A stretch of 64,000 nt of DNA from Sipunculus nudus (Eukaryota > Annelida > Sipuncula > Golfingiida > Sipunculidae): contig CM049313.1 of assembly GCA_026874595.1 (NCBI GenBank), positions 80,160,659 through 80,224,658 on the forward strand, in the 5' to 3' direction. Below the pieces are notes generated by a model. The model searched no databases. It was not told the DNA's origin and saw nothing but the letters and a program-made list of their open reading frames with translations. Below are positions 36,639-45,295 of the stretch, piece after piece (positions within the stretch are counted from its first letter, which is position 1; each line of letters begins with the position of its first letter). Made by a program: the position numbers and the translations under genes.

Positions 36639-37260
36639 TCAAAACATTTGACCGGCTTCGTAATGGCTGCGTGTAAGTGAAAGGACTTGTGTGAAGGACT
36701 TGTGTTAAAATTGTCATGTATTATATTCATGTATTGAATTGGTTACAGTGTATTTTGTGTTTCAGTTTTCTTGACGTTTACTAGTTAGTTTTAATAAACA
36801 ATATGTACTTGGTTGAACGTGTTTGTTTCGTTTGATGATGCCCTGCGCGAATCAAGATGGGACTGAAACATGTATGTCTGTACGAACGGAACGTAGCAAA
36901 TACCTCCCCTCACAATTTGCAAAAACAATCTAACGTTTGATCATGTATGGTCAAATCCAGATAGCAGGTCCCTAACCCTCTCCCTTCCCTGATTATTGCA
37001 ACACGGATTGCCCGGCTGAAGCTTTTGTAAACTGATGTCATACCACTCAAATGCGTTTCGCTCACCATTCCTCTCCCCGACCCTGCCCGCCACTACCCCT
37101 GTCTTCACTGAAACACGTGTATGGGCGTAACGATGTTCTGGTTATCTAGGTCAGTATTTGCATACACAGCAGTGGCTCCCATGACAACCGACACCGCCTC
37201 GCAGCATGTGTTGTGACATGCGGGCCATCACATTAGCAAATATTGCCCTGCACAGATGAC
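36639..37260. other. Intergenic region with poly(A) signal
   Basis: AATAAA at 36793-36798 ends the 35172 gene. The remaining about 450 bases up to the transposase gene hold no open frame with protein-like content and no obvious TATA box. I looked for a terminal inverted repeat of the transposon here and did not see one. Confidence 0.55.
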
Positions 37261-39059
37261 ATGCCGACCCAGTGCGAGCGACGTTCGAACCCGGAAAACA
37301 TGCAGTTACAGAAGAAACGGTCGAACTCAACGCCAGAAGCATCACCCAAAAACAAAAGGCAGAGGCTTTCCGTCACCCTGTACGACATAAACAGCAGCAG
37401 CGTTGAAAGCAGTCCCTCTGGCCCGGACAAGGAAAAAAACCTCCACGTCAGCCTTTGTGACGTACTGTCTGGCTCTTGCCACTCGAGCCCGCGATCAACA
37501 CAGAACTCGCCTCGGTGCCTGAGCAAGAGCGGACAAGGTCAAGGACAACGTGACGCTGCAGACATCTACGGGACGCCTGACGTGTTTGACGAAACGTCGG
37601 TCACAGGAAGCGATGACGAACACGCCGACGCCGAACAGGAAACGCCCCTCGATCAGGCGAACCGGACAAAATGGCACTTGGTATCCGGTGGCAGCAAACG
37701 GGGTAAGGACAAACTTTTCACAGATACAGGGTACAGTTTCACAGTGAAATTCCGGAGGAACGGCGTCGTATACTGGAACTGCATCAAACGCAACAAACGC
37801 GCCCGCTGCCAAGCTTCCGTCGTGCAAAGAACAAGAGGCGGCAAACACCATTTCCAACCCGGCATTCATTCCCACACACACGGTCCCCTGCCGGGTGCTC
37901 ACAGGGCTGCCGAGATATCGTGGAGCATAAAGAAAAAGGCAGAAGCTGACCTGTTCGCGCCGGCAGGCGAGGTGGTGGAAGGGGTTTTACGCAGGGACCT
38001 GAAACCCGGCGAAATCTGCACGGCCATACCTAAAACCAAACACCTGATACGCGCAGCAAACAGGCACAGACAGAACAAGAGACCTCCCCACCCCAGGAAC
38101 CTCGACTTCCACTTGGAAGAAAGAGCCGTCCCAACAGATTTCCTGCACGGTGACATACACACCGACGGTAAGAGGCACCTCGTGTTTGCAACACGCAACA
38201 TGCTGCAACTGCTCGCCAAAGCGAAACGGTGGTACATGGACGGCACCTTCAAGCTCGTGAAACAACCTTTCACCCAGTTGTACAGCGTGCACGTGTTCAT
38301 ACGCCGCAACGACACTTACAAACAGGTCCCACTGGTGTTCGTGTTGATGTCCGGGAAACGTGAAAAGGATTACGTTGACGTTTTCAAACACTTGATGGGG
38401 TTGCTGCCCCCGACCACGTGCGTACAAGAAATAATGCTGGACTTCGAGAAGGCTGTATGGACGCCGTCAGGAAGGTCATGCCGAGCGTCCGGTTAAAAGG
38501 ATGCGCTTTCCACTGGACCCAAGCCGTATGGAGGCATGTGCAAAGCCTGGGCCTGCAGTCGGCCTACACCCGCAACAACCTGGTACACAAGACATGCCGA
38601 CGGTTGCTAGCACTGCCTTTCCTACCAGCATCGGAGATACCAGGGGCTTTCAACCGTCTGGAAAACGCCACACTCAAACAGTCACTGCGCAGGTTGACCC
38701 GCTACGTGCGGAAGACGTGGATAAACTCTACAACGTGGCCTCCCGCCGCCTGGTCCGGATTCATGCAGAGCGTGAGAACCAACAATGACTGTGAAGGGTG
38801 GCACCGCAGGATACAAAGCCGGGTGAAAAGGACAAATATTTCTCTGTACCTGTTGATAGCCCTCCTGTACGAGGAGGCCTTAAACATAAGAGTTCAGGTG
38901 CAGCTGTTGCCAGAACATAAAGTTGCCCGCTACCAACGGTCACTGTACAGGGACATGCAAGGTCGCTTGTTCGAGCTGTGGGCACAATACCAGGAAGGGG
39001 CCCTGTCACCCGACCAACTGTTGAAGCAATGCGCCAGGGTGTACGCACCCGCACTGTGA
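37261..39059 (+). pseudogene. FLYWCH zinc finger / MULE transposase, broken by one frame change
   Basis: Begins at the ATG at 37261; the frame extends to 37243 only by TTG. The protein reads in one frame to 38496 and then in another from about 38450 to 39059, consistent with a single-base indel at about 38450-38465. Order: acidic/Ser-rich N-terminus, FLYWCH zinc finger (about 150-205, GYSFTVKFRR and a C...C...HxH set), then the MULE-type DDE transposase. First Asp is in YMDGTFK (Asp327), second in LDFEKA (Asp394), both before the break. After it come GCAFHWTQAVWR and the NNDCEGWHRR segment holding the likely third acidic residue. MULEs are cut-and-paste DNA transposons with long terminal inverted repeats, which I do not see. 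Codon use looks like that of neighbouring genes, so capture by the virus is possible. The break may be real decay or a sequence error. Confidence 0.8.
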
Positions 39060-39178
39060 ACATGGAGGGCCTGTGTTAAATCGAATGTTTGTATATAATG
39101 CAAATCGATGTGTTATGTGTTTATAAAGTGATGTTGTTGAATCTACCGTAACAAAACATTAGTGTCGCGGTAGAAAAA

Positions 39179-39184
39179 AATAAA
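39179..39184 (+). terminator. Poly(A) signal AATAAA after transposase gene
   Basis: AATAAA 120 bases after the transposase stop. It faces the minus-strand signal at 39291-39296. Confidence 0.65.
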
Positions 39185-39290
39185 GGTTTTGTGGATTCAC
39201 AAACAGTCATTCACAAGTGGGTTCACAATCATTTCGTGTTTGAGCATGAGAGATAAAAACAAAACAAAACCTTGACATAGTACAAATGTG

Positions 39291-39296
39291 TTTATT
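39291..39296 (-). terminator. Poly(A) signal for lectin-like gene
   Basis: TTTATT on plus is AATAAA on minus, about 260 bases beyond the stop of the 39558-40883 gene. The 39060-39557 interval is otherwise AT-rich with no gene. Confidence 0.6.
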
Positions 39297-39557
39297 GTAT
39301 AAAGCTACACGTCACACGATGTATACAGTCACCCTTGCCTTACCCTACCCACACAGGTAAATGGGGTGGTTAACTCGTATGAAATACTGTACAATTCCAA
39401 ATATATATCATAACACACAAACTGCATGACACTAACAACTGTACAAAAGAAAACATCTTGATTATACTATACATGGTCTAAGTATATACAGAGCTAGTCG
39501 TCCGAATGCGACAGAACAGTCCTATTTCCATTTTACCCTCCTCGACTGCAGCAAATC

Positions 39558-40883
39558 TTAACGTATGCAGACGTTTAAAGCATTGATGACTATGGACAGC
39601 AGCAGTGATGTGTCTGCAAACGGCTTTCGAAAACCGGCAGACAGATTTCTCATTGCGTGTGTGGGGGCAACTGTGGGAATAACAGGCTGTGGATCGACGG
39701 GTATCATGGGACTGGGACTTGTGAGCGAACGTACATTAACATAGCCGTCTTTGTTTGCGTTGTTGGATATAGAAGAAACAGTGCTAGGTGCAGGGCTGCT
39801 GCCTGAAAATAGTATATACGGAGCGCCTGGTTCAGAGTCGTCTCCTGACGACATGTATGCGTCTTTGCATACACCTGGATCACGTGCAGATAGTCCTGAG
39901 GGATCGGCAAACGCATGTACGTGCAGCTGATGAGGAATACGGAGCGGGTACCGGGAGGTGGCAGTATCCTGAGCCGGGCTGACAGATAAGTCGTACGCAG
40001 ACGCGACGCTCTGGTGCCGTTCGATGGTGTTCATACAAATCACCTGGTGGCGGCTGTGGCACGGCACAGCTTTCCACAAGAAACCTTTGGGGAATTTCCT
40101 GACGATGGCACAGTTTATATTTGGCTTAGGTTGGTCTTTGTACCAAAAGTAAATGTCTGGAATAGCAGACCGGTTGCCTGAGAAATGGTATTCCCAAACG
40201 TGGTCCACAACATCAAGCCAGTACACGTGACGCGCTAAAACAGACTTGTAGAGCACTCTGGACAATGCCTTTATCTCTTTTTCGTTCTTGACCGAGGCCA
40301 ACCGCGCTCCTATACTAACACACAGATTCCTAGCCTCAAACCAACTGCTGACACCAGGTCCGAATATGTAGCAAGGTCCGTTCTGGTGTTTGCATTCACA
40401 GTAATGTCCTGAAAACCACAGAGGACACCCGGTAGCGGTAGGCAGTTCGCAGACATAACCAAAGTCTACGTCGCGTCCATTGCAGTAGAAGGGGAGGAGG
40501 GTGTTCCCCCTAGGTCTCAACAGAGCGCAATGTTGCCCCGGCATATTGTACACCTGGCGTATAGTACCGCAGAAACGATAACGGCCAGACACGCGCCACT
40601 GTTTGAGCTTCTTCCCTTTCAGAGATATCCATGATTCCGTAACACCAGCGCTGCTCATAAAGGCAGTCAGTCTTTCATGAAACGCTACAGCGTCTGACAC
40701 ATTGTCGGGTACAGGCAGAGCCCACGTCTGCCCTCCTAAGATACTGCACGCGTGCCCGGCTTCAGCGTTTGTCAAAGACAATTGGAGAGAACGGAACGCG
40801 GGATGTGAACGGCCAGCAGACGTGGTGACGAACAACAACAGATACAGCAGATGGAAACGTAGCATGATGATACGGAACAGCAT
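39558..40883 (-). CDS. Secreted or membrane lectin-like protein with two C-type lectin domains
   Basis: 441 residues from an ATG at 40883, with an N-terminal hydrophobic signal peptide (about 8-22). Two C-type lectin-like domains follow: about 27-147 (LTNAEAGHACSILGG, then WISLKGKKLKQWRV) and about 168-285 (GPCYIFGPGVSSWFEARNLC, IGARLASVKNEKE, YWLDVVDHVW, WKAVPCHSRHQVICM). Conserved cysteines, Trp-Ile/Leu and Glu-Ala-Arg motifs support the fold. Classical calcium/sugar motifs (EPN/QPD, WND) are not seen, so sugar binding is doubtful. A Ser/Pro/Thr-rich stalk (290-420) and a short hydrophobic C-terminus (SLLLSIVINALNVCI) follow, suggesting a membrane or GPI anchor. The 41314-42426 gene is its paralog. 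An envelope glycoprotein or decoy role is inferred. A TATA element lies at 41026-41034. Confidence 0.8.
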   Translation of the reverse strand: MLFRIIMLRFHLLYLLLFVTTSAGRSHPAFRSLQLSLTNAEAGHACSILGGQTWALPVPDNVSDAVAFHERLTAFMSSAGVTESWISLKGKKLKQWRVSGRYRFCGTIRQVYNMPGQHCALLRPRGNTLLPFYCNGRDVDFGYVCELPTATGCPLWFSGHYCECKHQNGPCYIFGPGVSSWFEARNLCVSIGARLASVKNEKEIKALSRVLYKSVLARHVYWLDVVDHVWEYHFSGNRSAIPDIYFWYKDQPKPNINCAIVRKFPKGFLWKAVPCHSRHQVICMNTIERHQSVASAYDLSVSPAQDTATSRYPLRIPHQLHVHAFADPSGLSARDPGVCKDAYMSSGDDSEPGAPYILFSGSSPAPSTVSSISNNANKDGYVNVRSLTSPSPMIPVDPQPVIPTVAPTHAMRNLSAGFRKPFADTSLLLSIVINALNVCIR

Positions 40884-41025
40884 TCACACACTGAGAGAAC
40901 GTGTTCTAGCATAGAACAAGCGTAACACGTAACAACACTTACTGCAACAGAGGCTTCGGTCCGACGGAACACCAGGCTGCTGTGAAGACTGGGCGAATAT
41001 GATTCAAATCTCCGGCAGACCTGGT

Positions 41026-41034
41026 CTTTATATA
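41026..41034 (-). promoter_or_regulatory. TATA box for lectin-like gene 1
   Basis: CTTTATATA on plus reads TATATAAAG on minus, about 145 bases before the ATG at 40883. The leader is long. A GTAAGT at about 40947-40952 on the minus strand could be a donor for a 5'-untranslated intron, but no acceptor was confirmed. Confidence 0.45.
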
Positions 41035-41313
41035 GCTGCGTGATGCAACAGTCGTCGTGTCAAGTTCGTGACATTGCGTCATGTTACACCCCGGGAATGT
41101 TTCGGGAAAAACCAGGTTTAATTTTCGTTACAGCATCAACAGTGTTAAAACATCCGCCTCACCGGCCTACGCACAAACAAAAATGAAATATCTGATCAGC
41201 AAGTGATTTACATGAGTCACGTTGTGTCATGTTACTTCCTGGGTAATATCTTCCGCGCATGTGAATCCCCATACAGGGGCGTATTGTTTTTCATGACCCT
41301 TCCGTCTGATGTT

Positions 41314-42426
41314 TTAGATTGACGTAATGATACTGACGCACAGTGATAGACATGTACGTATGATAACGGCGTGCGATATAGAGCGGTGTGATGACGCGGT
41401 AGAATATGTCCCAGTAGCAGTACCAGTATCCGATGCGTTGTGCGGGTAGCGTGTAGGCACGTTGACCATTGCGCCATCACTTCTTGTCGATAAAGAACGA
41501 TGACTCATGCAGACGATTTTATGGCGGCTGTCGCAGTCCACAGCTTCCCAGAAATATCCGTCTGGATATTTCCTTACTACGGCACAATTTTTCCCGGTGG
41601 CAGGTCGTTGTCTGTACCAAAAGTACATGTCGGGAACCGCAGTCCGGTTTCCAGGCAGACGGTATTTCCAAACGTGGTTCACCAGGTCCACCCAATATTC
41701 CGTTGCACCGGATATCTTAGATTTTATGAACTTATTCAGCGCTGTAGCTTCCTGTTCATTATGAACGACGGCCATGCGTGCCCCTATGTAAACGCACATG
41801 CTTTTAGCCGCAAACCAACTTGCGGCGCCACGCATAATCACGTAGCACGGTCCGTACTCTCCGTTGCAGAGATTACTGAAGAACAGATGGCTAGAAGACG
41901 GCACAACGCATACAAACAGTTTGACGTCGTCATTACACGACTCACTCACAGCAGCTTCATATCGATATTGTATCCTGGCGCAGTGTCTGTGTTGCTCCCC
42001 GTTATGCTGTACCCTGCCTTTGAAAGGTTTCGTCCCGGACACCCGCCATTCTTTGAGCTTGTTCCCTTTCAGCGAAATCCACGCTTCGGAAATACCAGCA
42101 CTGTTCATGAAATCAGTCAATTCTGTGTGGAACGATAACCCGTCATGGCTGTCATCCGGTGCAGGCAGGTACCACCTGCCATCCTGTAACATACCGCACG
42201 CATACTGGGCCTCGCTGTTTGTCAGATTGATGTCGAAGAATCTGAATACATGGTACGGAGAAGGCGCAGCCGATCTCGGAGTCACATAGGTTGCCAGACA
42301 TAGGTCACTGTACAGTACAAAAAATAAAGTAAGCCGGAGGATACACCCCATCAATACAAAAAACAGTACCAAATGGTAAGCAAACCTCTGCGAACACGAA
42401 ATCCAGTCACCACCAGCGGCACCCAT
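41314..42426 (-). CDS. Second lectin-like protein with two C-type lectin domains
   Basis: 370 residues from the ATG at 42426; a GTG extends the frame to 42441. A long hydrophobic N-terminus (about 18-45) is a signal peptide or signal anchor. Domain 1 is at about 60-175 (INLTNSEAQYACGML, WISLKGNKLKEWRV) and domain 2 at about 191-307 (GPCYVIMRGAASWFAAKSMC, IGARMAVVHNEQE, YWVDLVNHVWKY, WEAVDCDSRHKIVCM). It matches the 39558-40883 protein motif for motif, so the two are tandem duplicates. The stalk is shorter than in the neighbour, and the C-terminus is hydrophobic (TCLSLCVSIITSI). Calcium-binding EPN/QPD and WND motifs are not evident. I find no AATAAA after its stop. A TATA box lies 55 bases upstream. 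Confidence 0.8.
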   Translation of the reverse strand: MGAAGGDWISCSQRFAYHLVLFFVLMGCILRLTLFFVLYSDLCLATYVTPRSAAPSPYHVFRFFDINLTNSEAQYACGMLQDGRWYLPAPDDSHDGLSFHTELTDFMNSAGISEAWISLKGNKLKEWRVSGTKPFKGRVQHNGEQHRHCARIQYRYEAAVSESCNDDVKLFVCVVPSSSHLFFSNLCNGEYGPCYVIMRGAASWFAAKSMCVYIGARMAVVHNEQEATALNKFIKSKISGATEYWVDLVNHVWKYRLPGNRTAVPDMYFWYRQRPATGKNCAVVRKYPDGYFWEAVDCDSRHKIVCMSHRSLSTRSDGAMVNVPTRYPHNASDTGTATGTYSTASSHRSISHAVIIRTCLSLCVSIITSI

Positions 42427-42480
42427 GCCTGTCCTTCTCACAAGACTGTGCGCATGTGGCGTTCATGCTACCCGGTGATG

Positions 42481-42489
42481 GTTATATAG
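42481..42489 (-). promoter_or_regulatory. TATA box for lectin-like gene 2
   Basis: GTTATATAG on plus reads CTATATAAC on minus, 55 bases before the ATG at 42426. It excludes the GTG at 42441 as a needed start and supports the ATG. Confidence 0.55.
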
Positions 42490-43328
42490 TCACGTGTGAT
42501 GACGTTTACACGCGAAGGAGGGGATGACACACGTGTGGCAGAAACGTTAACATAATACCATCAGCAAGCATACATTGCGCGTATCCAAATATAGTTTTTT
42601 TCTGAATCAGTGATGACGCACACGGATCAACATGCGGTCCAGTTGGTATCAACTTCGTTCTTGAAGATAGTTGGACGGTTGCCGTTGCCGAGTTTCATAC
42701 ATAAACCGGAGGAGTAGAACAAATATCTAAGGGGAACCCTGATGCAACGCGTTGTGACAGAGCTGCACGGTTAAATGTGGATATCATCTAAGAGACCGTG
42801 ATGGGGACAAACAAAATTGAAAACATGTGGTGCCATCCAGTGAGAACTCTGTTACCATCCTGTTATTTCAGATAGTGCGTGTACCAGATCACATGGTATC
42901 TTATAGATAATTTGTTTACACACGCACTTACATACACACACACACACACATAGCATAAAACCCATCATAGTCTGATACAATACAGGATGCAATTCAGTTA
43001 TGCCTTTTATTACGTGTCATATAGATTACAGTATAAACAAAAACAAATCACATGCACAACAACCTGTTATACAAAACCTTATTGCCTGGAGAGCTGACTG
43101 TGACGTTAGGTCCGTTATGAAACACGTCCCGTACGTTAATCCCACGTTTCAAACAGTCATATATATGCGTGCATTGTATAAAAATGCTACATCGTTGCGT
43201 ATGCTCAAAGACCAAACAATCAGTTCTTTCGAAAAATCCCGAATACACGAGTTAATATCAGCATCTGGACCTCCAACACTTCCAGCGTTTGATGTGTATA
43301 TACAGTGCCTTAGACGGGGCGTACATGC
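42490..43328. other. Intergenic region with CA repeat and minus poly(A) signal
   Basis: Holds a short (CA)n tract at about 42929-42951 and TTTATT at 43006-43011 (AATAAA on minus) for the CARD-like gene. An open frame at 43000-43395 overlaps that signal and the 3' end of the CARD-like gene and is not protein-like. I see nothing else. Confidence 0.55.
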
Positions 43329-43769
43329 TCACGAACGGTTGTTCACGTTGTCCACCAGCATGGGACGATCGAGATGTTTCATACCTTGTTTATAAAAATC
43401 CGACACATGCGCGTGGTAATGGCCGCGCAGCAACTCCATGGCAGCATCAAGTTCATATACACCGTTGTTATCAAGAAGGAGGTACAGGAGTGTTCTGGCT
43501 TGGGCCGTGTTCATCCTGTGAACACGTATCTGCTCGACCATGTTGTCGTTGATAAACCCTCGCGCAGCAAGTACATCAACTACGTCGCTATGCAGCACGT
43601 CTAATTTGTCGGCCATACCGGGAAGTATTTTGTAAAAACTGTCGTTCCAAGACGAAGACACCTTAGCCGGAGGCGAACCGTGTGGTCGAGCCTTTTTCTC
43701 ATCCCGACTCAGTGCTTTCATGCGATCTTGATACATCCGCAAAACGTCTGGGTGATGACGCCCTATAAT
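43329..43769 (-). CDS. CARD-like death-fold protein, C-terminal fragment
   Basis: About 146 residues read from the gap edge to the stop at 43329. The N-terminus is lost in the N run. After a basic, disordered stretch (KALSRDEKKARPHGSPPAKV), about 80 residues fit the CARD / death-fold pattern: LDVLHSDVVDVLAARGFIND, then NTAQARTLLYLLLDNNG, then ELDAAMELLRGHYHAHVSDF. Helix lengths, the Gly after helix 2, and the closing His-Val-x-Asp helix are typical of CARDs. CARDs pair with apoptosis and innate-immune adaptors. A viral CARD protein could block or redirect host death signalling. Alternatively this is a host gene at a contig edge. Poly(A) signal at 43006-43011. Confidence 0.6.
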   Translation of the reverse strand: MIGRHHPDVLRMYQDRMKALSRDEKKARPHGSPPAKVSSSWNDSFYKILPGMADKLDVLHSDVVDVLAARGFINDNMVEQIRVHRMNTAQARTLLYLLLDNNGVYELDAAMELLRGHYHAHVSDFYKQGMKHLDRPMLVDNVNNRS

Positions 43770-44269
43770 NNNNNNNNNNNNNNNNNNNNNNNNNNNNNNN
43801 NNNNNNNNNNNNNNNNNNNNNNNNNNNNNNNNNNNNNNNNNNNNNNNNNNNNNNNNNNNNNNNNNNNNNNNNNNNNNNNNNNNNNNNNNNNNNNNNNNNN
43901 NNNNNNNNNNNNNNNNNNNNNNNNNNNNNNNNNNNNNNNNNNNNNNNNNNNNNNNNNNNNNNNNNNNNNNNNNNNNNNNNNNNNNNNNNNNNNNNNNNNN
44001 NNNNNNNNNNNNNNNNNNNNNNNNNNNNNNNNNNNNNNNNNNNNNNNNNNNNNNNNNNNNNNNNNNNNNNNNNNNNNNNNNNNNNNNNNNNNNNNNNNNN
44101 NNNNNNNNNNNNNNNNNNNNNNNNNNNNNNNNNNNNNNNNNNNNNNNNNNNNNNNNNNNNNNNNNNNNNNNNNNNNNNNNNNNNNNNNNNNNNNNNNNNN
44201 NNNNNNNNNNNNNNNNNNNNNNNNNNNNNNNNNNNNNNNNNNNNNNNNNNNNNNNNNNNNNNNNNNNNN
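43770..44269. other. Assembly gap, exactly 500 N
   Basis: Same fixed length as the first gap. It separates the herpes-like contig from the satellite array; the true junction is not in the data. Long open frames crossing it are artefacts. Confidence 0.98.
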
Positions 44270-44458
44270 CCTTGGTGAGTTCTCGGTGATCCAACCAAAA
44301 ATCTTGCAAAATCTCGCACCGTTTCAAGTCGAATGAGATTTCGCGATTTCACGGTGACATGCCCTATAGGCCACAGATATGCAGGCACCCATTTGAAACT
44401 GATACATGTTACGTCATAGACTAATATCTCGAAAGCAATTGTTTAGTTTTTGGAAAAT

Positions 44459-44477
44459 TTCCGCTAGGGGGCGCTGC
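44459..44477 (+). promoter_or_regulatory. CTCF-like motif 1 of satellite unit
   Basis: TTCCGCTAGGGGGCGCTGC resembles the CTCF core (CCRSYAGRKGGCRS). It recurs every 1274 bases, nine times in the array, always on the plus strand. Binding is not shown. Confidence 0.45.
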
Positions 44478-45275
44478 ACTGCAACCCCGTACCTACTATC
44501 ATTGTTTAACCATATCTCCAAAACTACACATGTTAGGTACATAAACTGTACACCATATGAATTGGCGTTTCATGGCCTTTCTGCCCATGACCTCTTTTGT
44601 TTAATCATACACGGTCCCCACAAATTTTAGCAACTTTGTAAAAATTAAAACCCGCATGCACAAATACATATGCCATCACGCATGCATGCACGCGTTTTAG
44701 TATGAAAGACAGACACGCTTTCCCGTGACTGCAAAAATTATAGCGTTCGCCGTATAAAATAAGTGACCACAGGCACTCTTTGCGGGCCGGTTTGCCATTT
44801 CTGTCGCGTTATAGTTTATTGCTTGCCGGAATCAGAGATTTCGACAAGTATGTTGATCAGTTCCGTTTGTTTGTTTGTCTGTATGTCCCCGCTCTACAGG
44901 CCACAATTTTGCACCAATCGTCCTGATACTTATAGATAGAGTGTATAATCGGTTCTTCTCGGAGCCTATTGTTTTTGGTCATGATCGGTCAAGGGTCAAG
45001 GTCAGGGTCACCAAAAAGCTCAAAAACGGTTTTTTCTTCATACCTTCGTCAAAAATAGCCGTAGGCACCTAATCTGTAGCCCGTTTTATTTGCCACTGCA
45101 TGGCCACTTCCAACACTGCAAAATTGCCTCATTTCGCTGTTACCATGGTTACGCAATTTTGGGGAGAAATCATGGAATTTCGTGATATTTTTCAAATTTG
45201 CAGCAATTTTACTGATTCTGAGATATTTTATGTAACATAAGAATATCTCGAAACGGGTTTTTCAGATTTTGGAAA

Positions 45276-45295
45276 TGGCCGCCAGGGGGCGTTGC
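45276..45295 (+). promoter_or_regulatory. CTCF-like motif 2 of satellite unit
   Basis: TGGCCGCCAGGGGGCGTTGC matches the extended CTCF consensus closely. It is the second site of each unit, 817 bases from the first, again on the plus strand in all nine copies. Confidence 0.5.

Noticed and set aside
40883-41034. Spliced 5' leader for lectin-like gene 1
   Set aside because: A GTAAGT donor-like site is present, but no convincing acceptor was found.
43000-43395. 131-codon plus-strand frame after the lectin cluster
   Set aside because: It covers the minus-strand poly(A) signal and the 3' end of the CARD-like gene; composition is not protein-like.
43680-44388. Open frames through the second N gap
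   Set aside because: Artefacts of the N run. Only the minus-strand fragment with a CARD-like segment has support.
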